In this document: piece after piece, positions 52,740 to 60,924 of the stretch
Layout: every line of letters starts with the position of its first letter
How positions within the stretch are numbered: position 1 is the stretch's first letter
NCBI GenBank assembly: GCA_035274845.1
Contig: DATENU010000022.1
Span: 248,001-312,000, forward strand
Direction of reading: 5' to 3'
DNA length: 64,000 nt
DNA from: Chthoniobacterales bacterium
GTDB taxonomy: Bacteria > Verrucomicrobiota > Verrucomicrobiia > Chthoniobacterales > UBA10450
Position numbers and translations under genes: made by a program
Notes under the pieces: model-generated
What the model was told of the DNA's origin: nothing
Databases searched by the model: none
Seen by the model: the letters and a program-made list of their open reading frames with translations, nothing else

Positions 52740-54026
52740 ATGACGCTGACAGCCCTGATCCTTCTCCTCTTTTTCATTGCGGCCCTGATCTTTTGGTCGG
52801 CTCTCTTTTCCGGCCTCGAAACCGCCCTGTTCTCTCTCAAATCCCACCAGCTCCGCCGGCTGGAGGAAACGCATCCCTCTCTCAAGGAATTCATCAACGT
52901 GTTCCGCCAGAATCCGCGGCGCGTCCTGAACGTCCTGCTCCTGGGCGATGTTTTCGCCAATGTCCCGCTGATTGTCCTTTGCTGCCTCCTCATTTGGAGA
53001 GGGCCCCTGGCCGGACAGTTCTCGGCCTGGCTCGGCGCCACCGTCATTTTCGCCATCGTCGTTTTGCTCTGTGACCTGATTCCGAAACTGCTCGCCCTCT
53101 CCGCGCCTTACCGATTATCGGCGCTCGGCGTTTTTACTCTGAGAGCCACCATGCCCCTCCTCGACCGGGTCGGCCGCATCCTGGAGCGGGCCAGCACTGC
53201 AATCGTGGACCGGATGACGCCGGTTCACTTGCGGAACCGAAAGAAATTAAGCGACGAGGAACTCGAAACCCTTGTCGAGATGGGTGAGGAACAGGGCACC
53301 CTGCAGGAGGCCGAAGGGGAGATGATTCAGGAAATCATCAAGCTCGGCGACAAGACCGCGAAGGATTGCATGACGCCGCGGGTCGACATGTTCGCACTCC
53401 CGGACGACCTGACGAACGACGAGGCCATGGGGCAGTTGCGCGAGCGCCGCCACCATCGCGTCCCGGTATATGCGGACACACCCGACCAGATCGTGGGCGT
53501 GCTGGACGTGAAGCTTTTTCTCCTCAACTCCGCCGACCACTACACCGAGCTGATGGGCGCGCCCTCCTACGTCGCCGAGACGATGAAAGCGCTCGATTTG
53601 CTCCGGAGTTTTCTCAACCATCCCCAGGGTCTCGCCATCGTGGTCGACGAATTTGGCGGCACGGAGGGGATCATCACCCTCTCCGACATCACGGAAGAAA
53701 TCATTAGCGACGCCGCGCCGCTCGGCGACGCCGATCTCTACATCGAGCCGCTGGAAGATGGACGTTTTCTCGTGAGCGGGAACGCGCGCCTCGACGACTT
53801 GAGCGAGCACCTCGGGTTCGAGCTGGAAGCGGAGGGGCTGGATACGATTGGCGGCCTCGTCTTCAACCGGCTCGGTTATCTGCCGCCTTCAGGAACGCGT
53901 TTCGAAATGCCGCGACTCGCGATTACGGTCCGGCGAGCCGGGCGAAAACGGATTGAAGAAATCCTTCTCGAAAAGACTGCCTGTCTCGATCCGGAGCAGG
54001 AAGGTAACGGAGCCACCGAGCCATGA
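52740..54026 (+). CDS. CNNM/CorC (HlyC-CorC) family transporter, first of a pair
   Basis: A 428-residue protein with a DUF21/CNNM membrane domain (three helices at about 5-27, 60-83 and 96-116, with F-S-G-L-E-T-A-L-F-S-L). A helical linker (E-E-L-E-T-L-V-E-M-G-E-E-Q-G-T-L) leads to two CBS domains (about 205-330, with M-T-P-R-V-D-M-F) and a CorC_HlyC C-terminal domain (about 340-420, with I-G-G-L-V-F-N-R-L-G-Y-L-P). The family is linked to magnesium/cobalt efflux and homeostasis. The ATG comes 4 bp after an inverted copy of the dispersed repeat, leaving no normal Shine-Dalgarno. Its end overlaps the second paralog by 4 bp (ATGA). Confidence 0.9.
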   Translation: MTLTALILLLFFIAALIFWSALFSGLETALFSLKSHQLRRLEETHPSLKEFINVFRQNPRRVLNVLLLGDVFANVPLIVLCCLLIWRGPLAGQFSAWLGATVIFAIVVLLCDLIPKLLALSAPYRLSALGVFTLRATMPLLDRVGRILERASTAIVDRMTPVHLRNRKKLSDEELETLVEMGEEQGTLQEAEGEMIQEIIKLGDKTAKDCMTPRVDMFALPDDLTNDEAMGQLRERRHHRVPVYADTPDQIVGVLDVKLFLLNSADHYTELMGAPSYVAETMKALDLLRSFLNHPQGLAIVVDEFGGTEGIITLSDITEEIISDAAPLGDADLYIEPLEDGRFLVSGNARLDDLSEHLGFELEAEGLDTIGGLVFNRLGYLPPSGTRFEMPRLAITVRRAGRKRIEEILLEKTACLDPEQEGNGATEP

Positions 54027-54979
54027 TCTACGGCGTTGCCATTTTCCTTCTCTGGACGGTCTCGTTTTTCTTCGCCGGCATCGAAGCCGGATTGCTCTCG
54101 GTCGACCCCGTTCGGTTGCGCCATCACGTGAAGCAGCGGAGCCGGGCCGCCCTGCGGCTGGATCGGCTCATCAAACGGCCGGAGCGCCTGCTCGTCACCG
54201 TTTTGCTCGTGACGAACCTCGCCAATATTCTCAGCCTGCTCCTCCTGACGAAAGTGATCGTCAACTCGTTCGGACCGGCAGGTTTTCTCTGGTCGATTTT
54301 GATCGCCCTGCCGATCTATCTTTTCGTTCTCGGCGTTCTGCCGAAATCGCTCTTCCGGCGTTTTCCGTTTCGCGCCCTGGCTGCCCTGGGCGGTGTGCTG
54401 GAATGGGTTTCTATTTTGCTCTGGCCCGTTTTGGAGATCGGCGAACGCGCCGGCCATTTACTCCTCCCCAAGCGCGCCAGCGAATCGGGGCGCCTTTTCA
54501 TCGCGCGAGAAGAGTTGAAACAGATCGCCGTGCAGGGCGAGCGGGAAGGCGCTCTCACTTCGACCGAGCGCGCCATGATTCACAACGTGGTCGACTTCCG
54601 GAACGTCAAAGTCTCCGACGTGATGGTGCCCTTGGAGAAAGCGGTCACGGTCACTCCAGACACGACCATCGATGAAGCATTACGGCTCAGCGCCGCCCAC
54701 AGCGTCGACCGCCTGCCAGTTATCTCGCCGGAAGGCGAGGCGATCGGGCTATTCAACGCCCTCGACATTCTTTTCGATCAAACGCGTCCCGAATCCCTCA
54801 GCCGTTACATGCGCCGCATCGTCACCGCACGCGATGCCGAGCCGGCCTACCGAATCATTCAGCGCCTGCGCGCCGCCCGCCTCGGCCTCGCCGCCGTCAT
54901 CGATCCCCAACGCAAACTCATCGGCATCGTCACCGTCGAAGACATGATTAACCGGCTGCTCCAGATCGGCGCGTTCTAA
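54023..54979 (+). CDS. CNNM/CorC-type protein, second of a pair (no C-terminal CorC domain)
   Basis: A 318-residue paralog: CNNM membrane domain (helices at about 3-22, 55-80 and 90-110, with F-F-A-G-I-E-A-G-L-L-S-V), linker with E-E-L-K-Q-I-A-V-Q-G, and two CBS domains (about 195-318, with V-S-D-V-M-V-P-L-E). It ends after the CBS pair and lacks the CorC_HlyC domain of its upstream neighbour. The ATGA overlap suggests coupled translation and equal amounts, so the two could form a heterodimer; CNNM proteins are known as dimers. A fragment resembling its C-terminal CBS region occurs at 58188-58263. Confidence 0.88.
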   Translation: MIYGVAIFLLWTVSFFFAGIEAGLLSVDPVRLRHHVKQRSRAALRLDRLIKRPERLLVTVLLVTNLANILSLLLLTKVIVNSFGPAGFLWSILIALPIYLFVLGVLPKSLFRRFPFRALAALGGVLEWVSILLWPVLEIGERAGHLLLPKRASESGRLFIAREELKQIAVQGEREGALTSTERAMIHNVVDFRNVKVSDVMVPLEKAVTVTPDTTIDEALRLSAAHSVDRLPVISPEGEAIGLFNALDILFDQTRPESLSRYMRRIVTARDAEPAYRIIQRLRAARLGLAAVIDPQRKLIGIVTVEDMINRLLQIGAF

Positions 54980-55028
54980 AGATTCCTGCTGGCGACCGGG
55001 GAAACCAGCCTCGCAGGATCGCTTTCTC

Positions 55029-58016
55029 TCATGGATCCAGGTCGTAAACCTCCACCAGGCCGACGCCCGCGGCGCCGTTCGCGTCTCTAATAATTGCGGT
55101 GTAGGCGCCGGCTGGAAGGTTTGTCACAATCGCCGCTTCGAGATTCTGCGAAGGAGAAAGCCCGGTCTGGATAATTTCCTCCTCCTGTTCGGAGCGCCAA
55201 CTGTCATTCGACGCGAGCACCGCACCGTTACTGTCGTGCAGCTCGAGAAAAGGATCCGGTAACGCATTGTTGATTCCGAAGGCCTGCAGGGAGGGCCCAA
55301 GGGCACGGACGATCACTCGTCCGGAAGGTTGGCGGATAATGAAGCCGCCTATCATCACCTGCTCGCCGGTCTGAACCAGGCCGCGCGTGCTGATGTTCGC
55401 GAGCCGGGCGACCGAGCCATAATTCAAATCGTAAACTTCTGCGACAGCGATGCCGGAGCTGGAGGCAAGACCGCGGATCAGGGCGGTATAGCTGCGATTG
55501 GGTTGAAGGGTGACGATCATGGCCGACTCGCGATCGTCAGTGGGAGCGACGCCAAGCGCCTGAAGCTCAGCAGTCTGGTTTGCCGGAATAAGGTCTCCGA
55601 GCTGGGTGATTCTCCAATCATTGTTGGCCGCGAGCAGTGCGCCGCTGCTGTCATACAAGCCGAGCGTGGGGTCGTTCAGACTCGTGGTGATGCCGGACGC
55701 GCTCAACGATGGGCCAATGGCACGAAGCAAAACCCGGGTCGGCCCGTTACCGGTAATGATGAATCCGACAATTACAGCATTGTCGCCGGTTCCAACCCAC
55801 GCCCTCGTCGAGATGTTGGCCAGACCGCCGGCAACCGATTCGAGTTGGAAGGCAAAATCGAGGTCGTACGGTTCCCAGGGGCCGTTGACGGGATCGCTAA
55901 TGCTGCGCGCAGCGCCAACCAGACCATGATCGTGAGATGGCTCCCAGGCCCAAACCGGCACGGGATTGGTGATCGAAAGCCAGTATCGAACGCCCGCCTT
56001 GGCCAGGAACGGGGTCCGCAGGTCTGCCACCTGTTCGAACTCCGGTGCGTTACCTGAATCAAATGCCGTCCGCGTCTTACTGATCGGCCCAAGATCCAAC
56101 GTCCGGATCAATGCGCCGGGATGGCCGTCGGCATCCGCAAACAATCGCAACGTGAAGGTGTCCGGGACCGGAGCCGGACCGAAATACCCGCTCCACCATC
56201 GGATCCGCGTGACGGTCGTATCTTCACTTAACTGAAAGTCGTCGGCGACCGTGATTCGCACCCCATCCGAGAGGGCGCCAACGGAGTGCGCGGGATTTTG
56301 AGCATAAACGTTCAGGACGGGTCGCGGGGTGGGTGTGGGTGCCGGCGTTGGAGTCGGCGTAGGCGGTGGGGTGGAGCTTCCTCGCCAAACCCAGACCGCG
56401 TCGATCAGTGATTCGGACGAGCCAGAGTTGACGTTTGTGACTCGAAGCGGATAGAGAGCGTAGGTTGCAAACGGGATGGGAACGTTATCCGCCCTGATGG
56501 TTATGGAAGTCGCTGTCAAGTCGGTAACCGTCTGCTCCCGGTCTCCGATGAAGGCGCGCATTCCTTTTAGGAAACCCCTGCCCGTGACAGTGAAGTCTAC
56601 GACCTGGTCGGTGTATGCGTAGACCGGGTTTCCGATCGGGTCGAAGGCCGGCTCCGGTGCATACCGCGACATGTGCTGATTACCGCCCATGAAGCCCGGA
56701 TTACGCGCCAGATAAGGATTGTAGGTCGTCGGCAAATCCCAGACGTGAATTACCGACTCCCCGAGCGCGAAAAACTCATTCAGTCCGTCCCCGTCGATGT
56801 CCGCGACGATCGGCCCAGAGTAAAAGCCGAAATTGCCGGGGACTTGGAAAGGAAAGCCAAGTTCACTGATCGGCGTGCCGTCGTAGTTCCAGGCGTAAAC
56901 ATTGCGCTGACCATCGGTCGCGAGAAGGTCCACCTTGGAATCCGCATTCAAGTCCGCGAGAGCGACGGAGTGGACCCTGATGGGGAAAATCTTCGGCCAC
57001 CCAGGAAAGTTCGTGCCGTCGGATCGCAGGACATAGACTCCGCCACCAAGCGTTCCAAAAACTATTTCGAGTTTGCCGTCGTTGTCCAAGTCGGCAAAGG
57101 CGGGTGGATACGGGTGATCGCTGACTGTCTTGGGCCAGCCCGGGAGTAAATTTCCAGCTGGGTCGTAAACCCCCACCCGATTGTCGTACGTGGTGACGAC
57201 CAATTCAAATCCCCCGTCGCCGTTGACATCCGCGAACGAAACCGAATTGGAAATGTAACTGTCGCTCAAGGTTACGGGCCAACCCGGAAACACGACCCCG
57301 TTATCATGAAAGAGAAAGATTTTACTATGGTGAGTCACAACCGCGAGATCCAGCCGCCCGTCGCCATCGACGTCAGCCACCGCGGGAGATCCATCATAGA
57401 TATCCTCGCCCGCTACTGGCAGGGTCACAGGCCAACCGGACAAAGGCGTTCCGTCGATGCGATCGACGTGAATGACCGCCGTGCCGGTTCCATTAGCCGC
57501 TGTGCTTGAGACGTAAATCACCTCCGGCTTCCCGTCGTTGTCGACGTCGGCCAGCACCAATGGAAACTGATGAGGCACCCAGGGATTTCCTGTAACGATT
57601 GTCTTCGGCCAACCCGGAAGAGGCGTCGCGTCACCGCGCCAGAGCGAGACCTGCCCCTGCCCGACATTAAAGTCGTAGGAAAGCATGCCGACGATCGGAG
57701 CCCCGTCGAGTTCGGCGACGGAGGGAGGGCCCGCCGGTGACTCGTACATGGCGGCCGGCCAGCCGTTGACAAAGGTGCCGTCTTCGTGCCGCGCACTGAC
57801 GCCGAAGCGTCGGCCCCAAAGAATCTCGAGTTTGCCATCGCCGTCGAGATCGGCGGCTACCGGTGTCTCCGCATTAACCGAAATAGGCGAGGACGGCCAG
57901 CCGGGATGGGCAGGCGGAGCAGCTACAAGGGCGACACCGGCGCCGTTCAGCAAAACGAGCGTCGCTATGAGGCTGCAGCACAATCCAAATCCAAATAACC
58001 GGGGAGGAGGAGACAT
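55029..58016 (-). CDS. Secreted FG-GAP/VCBS-repeat protein with two NISTR domains
   Basis: A 995-residue exported protein (signal peptide 1-33). Residues about 50-440 hold repeated A-D-x-D-x-D-G-x-x-E-I/D-L units (for example V-A-D-L-D-G-D-G-K-L-E-I-L and V-A-D-V-D-G-D-G-R-L-D-L-A), the calcium-binding FG-GAP/VCBS pattern of integrin-like beta-propellers, each followed by a P-G-W-P motif. A T-P-T-P linker (about 550-572), a domain of unknown type (about 575-725) and two NISTR domains (from about 730 and 870) follow. ATG 58016 is preferred over a TTG at 58037 because it opens directly into the signal peptide. The surface ligand is unknown. Confidence 0.82.
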   Translation of the reverse strand: MSPPPRLFGFGLCCSLIATLVLLNGAGVALVAAPPAHPGWPSSPISVNAETPVAADLDGDGKLEILWGRRFGVSARHEDGTFVNGWPAAMYESPAGPPSVAELDGAPIVGMLSYDFNVGQGQVSLWRGDATPLPGWPKTIVTGNPWVPHQFPLVLADVDNDGKPEVIYVSSTAANGTGTAVIHVDRIDGTPLSGWPVTLPVAGEDIYDGSPAVADVDGDGRLDLAVVTHHSKIFLFHDNGVVFPGWPVTLSDSYISNSVSFADVNGDGGFELVVTTYDNRVGVYDPAGNLLPGWPKTVSDHPYPPAFADLDNDGKLEIVFGTLGGGVYVLRSDGTNFPGWPKIFPIRVHSVALADLNADSKVDLLATDGQRNVYAWNYDGTPISELGFPFQVPGNFGFYSGPIVADIDGDGLNEFFALGESVIHVWDLPTTYNPYLARNPGFMGGNQHMSRYAPEPAFDPIGNPVYAYTDQVVDFTVTGRGFLKGMRAFIGDREQTVTDLTATSITIRADNVPIPFATYALYPLRVTNVNSGSSESLIDAVWVWRGSSTPPPTPTPTPAPTPTPRPVLNVYAQNPAHSVGALSDGVRITVADDFQLSEDTTVTRIRWWSGYFGPAPVPDTFTLRLFADADGHPGALIRTLDLGPISKTRTAFDSGNAPEFEQVADLRTPFLAKAGVRYWLSITNPVPVWAWEPSHDHGLVGAARSISDPVNGPWEPYDLDFAFQLESVAGGLANISTRAWVGTGDNAVIVGFIITGNGPTRVLLRAIGPSLSASGITTSLNDPTLGLYDSSGALLAANNDWRITQLGDLIPANQTAELQALGVAPTDDRESAMIVTLQPNRSYTALIRGLASSSGIAVAEVYDLNYGSVARLANISTRGLVQTGEQVMIGGFIIRQPSGRVIVRALGPSLQAFGINNALPDPFLELHDSNGAVLASNDSWRSEQEEEIIQTGLSPSQNLEAAIVTNLPAGAYTAIIRDANGAAGVGLVEVYDLDP

Positions 58017-58094
58017 CGGGCGCTGATTTTCACCCAAGAAAGTTTTTCAGTAAAGCCGCTAATTAATACGGCTGGGACGCTACCGCCGGCCATT

Positions 58095-58185
58095 CAGTAA
58101 TGGCCCGGTATTGACGAGGGCCACGTGGGTGAAGGCCTGGGAGAAATTACCGAGCTGGCGTTTGGCGCGCGGGATCGTATTCCTC
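58095..58185 (-). pseudogene. Remnant of a GH15 glucoamylase-like gene (C-terminal end)
   Basis: Closely resembles 63630-63710, the C-terminal coding part of the GH15-like gene, in the same orientation: the segment translating E-E-Y-D-P ... R-Q-L-x-N-F-x-Q-A-F-T-H-V-A-L-V-N-T, with roughly 80% nucleotide match by eye. One inserted G in GCGCGCGGGATCG breaks the frame. Only the 3' end remains; it stops at GTATTCCTC, where the CorC fragment begins. Confidence 0.75.
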
Positions 58186-58187
58186 GT

Positions 58188-58263
58188 CCATGCGGCGCAT
58201 TGTTCCCGCCAACGAAGCCGAGCCGGCCTATCGAATCATCAAGCGCCTCGTGCAAAGCGTCTA
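58188..58263 (+). pseudogene. Remnant of a CNNM/CorC-type gene (C-terminal CBS end)
   Basis: Translates M-R-R-I-V-P-A-N-E-A-E-P-A-Y-R-I-I-K-R-L then V-Q-S-V-stop. The functional CorC paralog at 54807-54866 reads M-R-R-I-V-T-A-R-D-A-E-P-A-Y-R-I-I-Q-R-L (48 of 60 bases identical by my count). Directly joined to the GH15 fragment at about 58186. Confidence 0.7.
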
Positions 58264-58341
58264 ACGGTTTCGACCAGTGGGACCGCTGCCTTCCGTAGGA
58301 AAAACCTTGCCCTCGGGCGTGGAATCACGATAGCCTGCGGC

Positions 58342-60915
58342 ATGTCCTTCCCTCCCGTCGGGCTCGGCGTTTTCCTGACGTTTCTCGCCGGCCAGCTTGC
58401 GGTCGGACAAACCGTGGTGAATTCAACCTTCACGCCGCACGGCGTCGGGTACTATGGGGATCCAAATAACTGGTCGCCTCCAGAAGTCCCAAACAATACC
58501 GCGGAGAAAAGCTACAACATTACGATTCCACAGTCGGGCTTCCAGCTTCGGCTAAATGTTGATGCGACGGTGTCGAATGTCACCCTCGATTCCGCCACGA
58601 TTCTCTCCGACGGCGAACGGCACACCCTTACCGTGACCGGCGCCACGACCGTAACGCACAGCTCCCCTCAGCAATTATGGGATTTTTTTCTGACCGCCCC
58701 AGATCCGGCCGGCTCGACGTTTGCCGCGGGTTCCTTGAGTACTTTCTCCGCAGGCTCGCTGACGGGTTGGTATTATCTTTCCAATTACACCCTGCAATTC
58801 AACGGCGCGCACGTTACCACCTTAAGCAACTCCGCCTACCTGGCCCTCGCCAGCCCCTTGACCCGGATCGTTGACGAATTCGGAAACGACGCCCTCCGCG
58901 ACCTTGCTCATATCGACAGCACTTCGAGCCTGTCCATGGCCGGGCGTGAATTCTTCGTCACGGGGCCCTTCACCAATGAAGGCGAATTGTCGATCGGCGC
59001 TGGTTCCGACCGGGTCGGCCTTTTCAGTATCCCCGGCAATCTGACCAACTTCGACGGGACGACGCACACCCTGACCGGCGGAAGCTACTCCATCGTTGGA
59101 AACAGCTCCTATTCCGCCACTCTCCAGTTCGCCGGGGCCGATATCGTCAACAACGCAGCCACCCTCGGAATCCACGGGCCGCTCGCGAAGATCGTCGACC
59201 AGAACGGATCGGACGCCTTACGAAATTTTTCTCATAACACCGTGACGGGTGTCTTTAGTGTGAGCGGCCGTGATTATTCCATCCCAGGGAACTTTACCAA
59301 TGACGGTATGCTCAGCCCCGGGAGGAGATTTACGGTAAAAGGATTGCTGACCAATTTCGACCCGGCCACCCGCACCCTTACTGGCGGCTCTTACCTGCTT
59401 GAAGGCAGCGCTCGTTTCGTTTTCAACGGCGCTGACATTACCGATAACGCCGCCTCAATCTATCTCTACCAGGGCGGGAAAATCTTGGATGAAAGCGGAA
59501 ATGACGCGCTTCGCAATCTTGCCCACAACCGGAAGAGCGGTGAGTTCGCGATCATCTCCCAGACTTTCACCGCGGCCGCCGATTTCACGAACGCGGGAGT
59601 CGTCATCATGCAGGGCACCGGGGATATTGCCCGGGCGCACTTCATCCTTCCAGAAGGCCATCGCTATACTCAAACGGAAGGAGAGACCTCTCTTTTGGAT
59701 GCAGATTTTACCGGCGAAATGGAGGTCCTGGGGGGCTCTTTTACGACAGCTGGCAACCCTTATTTCGGAAATCCTGCTTTTCTTGAGGGGGATCTTACGA
59801 TTGATGACGCCCTTTTTGCCGCGCGCTCGTTCACCGTGCAGGGGACAGTCCATCTCTCTGCGAACTCGCGGCTCTTAACGAGACCGGAGCAGTATGGTGC
59901 TAATTTTAGAGTGAATGAAACGTTCACAGCCGCTGGCACTCTTCAGATTGCAGCGCCGGAATCGACACCATCGCCCACGGCGACCTATCGCGTAGTGGAG
60001 AGCGCTGGAGGGATCATTGGGGCGTTCAGTAATGCTCCCCATGGGAGGCGTATCCCAACCGTGGATGGTCGCGGGTCGTTCCTCGTCACTTACACGCCGA
60101 ACTCCATTTTGCTTACTGGCTTTCAGGCCACCCCTGCCACGGGGCAGTTGCTGAACATCTCCACGCGGGTCCGGGTCGAAACGGGGGACAATGCTCTGAT
60201 TGGTGGATTCATCATCACCGGCACGGAGCCAAAGAGAGTTATGGTGCGCGCGATCGGGCCGTCGCTCTCTTCCTTCTTTCCCGGAGCGCTCGCCGATCCC
60301 ATTCTCGAGCTGCGTAATTCCGCCGGTGATCTGATTGCTTCGAACGATAACTGGCGGAGCAATCAAGAGGCGGAGATCATCGCGACCACGATTCCGCCGA
60401 GCCATAATTTGGAATCGGCCATTGTGGCCTATCTGCCCGCCCAAAACTCGGCCTATACCGCCATCGTTCGCGGGGTGAACAACGGGACCGGTATAGGATT
60501 GGTTGAGGTGTACGATCTGGCCCAGACGCTCGAGTCGAAGCCGGCCAATATTTCGACCCGCGGATTTGTCCAGACCGGGGACAACGTTTTGATCGGCGGC
60601 TTGATTGTTTGGGGGCAAGATCCGCTGAAGATAATCGTCCGGGCGACAGGGCCATCGTTGCCCGTGCCCCAACCCCTGGGAGATCCGACCTTAAGCCTGT
60701 ATGACGGGAACGGCCTGTTGATTGCCTCCAATGACAATTGGCGGAGCAATCAGGAAGCCGACATCATCGCCACCGGCCTGGCGCCGAGTCACAATCTGGA
60801 ATCGGCTATTGTGACCACCCTGCCAGCCAATGGCGGATCTTATACGGCAATTGTCCGGAGCAACAGCGGCGCGAGCGGTGTTGCCCTCGTTGAAGTTTAC
60901 GACATCAACCGCTGA
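58342..60915 (+). CDS. Secreted protein F: GNDALRN-repeat region plus two NISTR domains
   Basis: An 857-residue exported protein (signal peptide 1-22, ending G-Q-L-A-V-G-Q). It starts T-V-V-N-S-T-F ... D-P-N-N-W-S-P-P-E-V-P-N-N, an opening shared with protein G. Three repeats of about 100 residues follow, each with F-x-G-A-x-(I/V), (I/L)-V-D-x-x-G-(N/S)-D-A-L-R-(D/N), H, G-x-F and (F-T-N)-x-G motifs. They look like beta-helix or autotransporter-type passenger sequence. A part similar to secreted beta-helix ends (F-S-N-A-P-H-G-R-R-I-P-T-V-D-G) precedes two NISTR domains (from about 603 and 734). ATG 58342 opens the signal peptide; upstream codons are gene remnants. It is tail to tail with paralog G. 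Confidence 0.78.
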   Translation: MSFPPVGLGVFLTFLAGQLAVGQTVVNSTFTPHGVGYYGDPNNWSPPEVPNNTAEKSYNITIPQSGFQLRLNVDATVSNVTLDSATILSDGERHTLTVTGATTVTHSSPQQLWDFFLTAPDPAGSTFAAGSLSTFSAGSLTGWYYLSNYTLQFNGAHVTTLSNSAYLALASPLTRIVDEFGNDALRDLAHIDSTSSLSMAGREFFVTGPFTNEGELSIGAGSDRVGLFSIPGNLTNFDGTTHTLTGGSYSIVGNSSYSATLQFAGADIVNNAATLGIHGPLAKIVDQNGSDALRNFSHNTVTGVFSVSGRDYSIPGNFTNDGMLSPGRRFTVKGLLTNFDPATRTLTGGSYLLEGSARFVFNGADITDNAASIYLYQGGKILDESGNDALRNLAHNRKSGEFAIISQTFTAAADFTNAGVVIMQGTGDIARAHFILPEGHRYTQTEGETSLLDADFTGEMEVLGGSFTTAGNPYFGNPAFLEGDLTIDDALFAARSFTVQGTVHLSANSRLLTRPEQYGANFRVNETFTAAGTLQIAAPESTPSPTATYRVVESAGGIIGAFSNAPHGRRIPTVDGRGSFLVTYTPNSILLTGFQATPATGQLLNISTRVRVETGDNALIGGFIITGTEPKRVMVRAIGPSLSSFFPGALADPILELRNSAGDLIASNDNWRSNQEAEIIATTIPPSHNLESAIVAYLPAQNSAYTAIVRGVNNGTGIGLVEVYDLAQTLESKPANISTRGFVQTGDNVLIGGLIVWGQDPLKIIVRATGPSLPVPQPLGDPTLSLYDGNGLLIASNDNWRSNQEADIIATGLAPSHNLESAIVTTLPANGGSYTAIVRSNSGASGVALVEVYDINR

Positions 60916-60924
60916 TCGGCTTCG

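Larger units (their letters stand above)
58038..58341. other. Intergenic region with two gene remnants
   Basis: About 300 bp between divergent secreted-protein genes. It contains a GH15-like fragment and a CorC-like fragment joined head to head (listed separately). No intact gene is supported, although an open frame continues through it into the downstream gene. Confidence 0.65.

Noticed and set aside
58111-58341. N-terminal extension of secreted protein F to 58111
   Set aside because: Translates GH15 and CorC gene remnants; the signal peptide starts at 58342.
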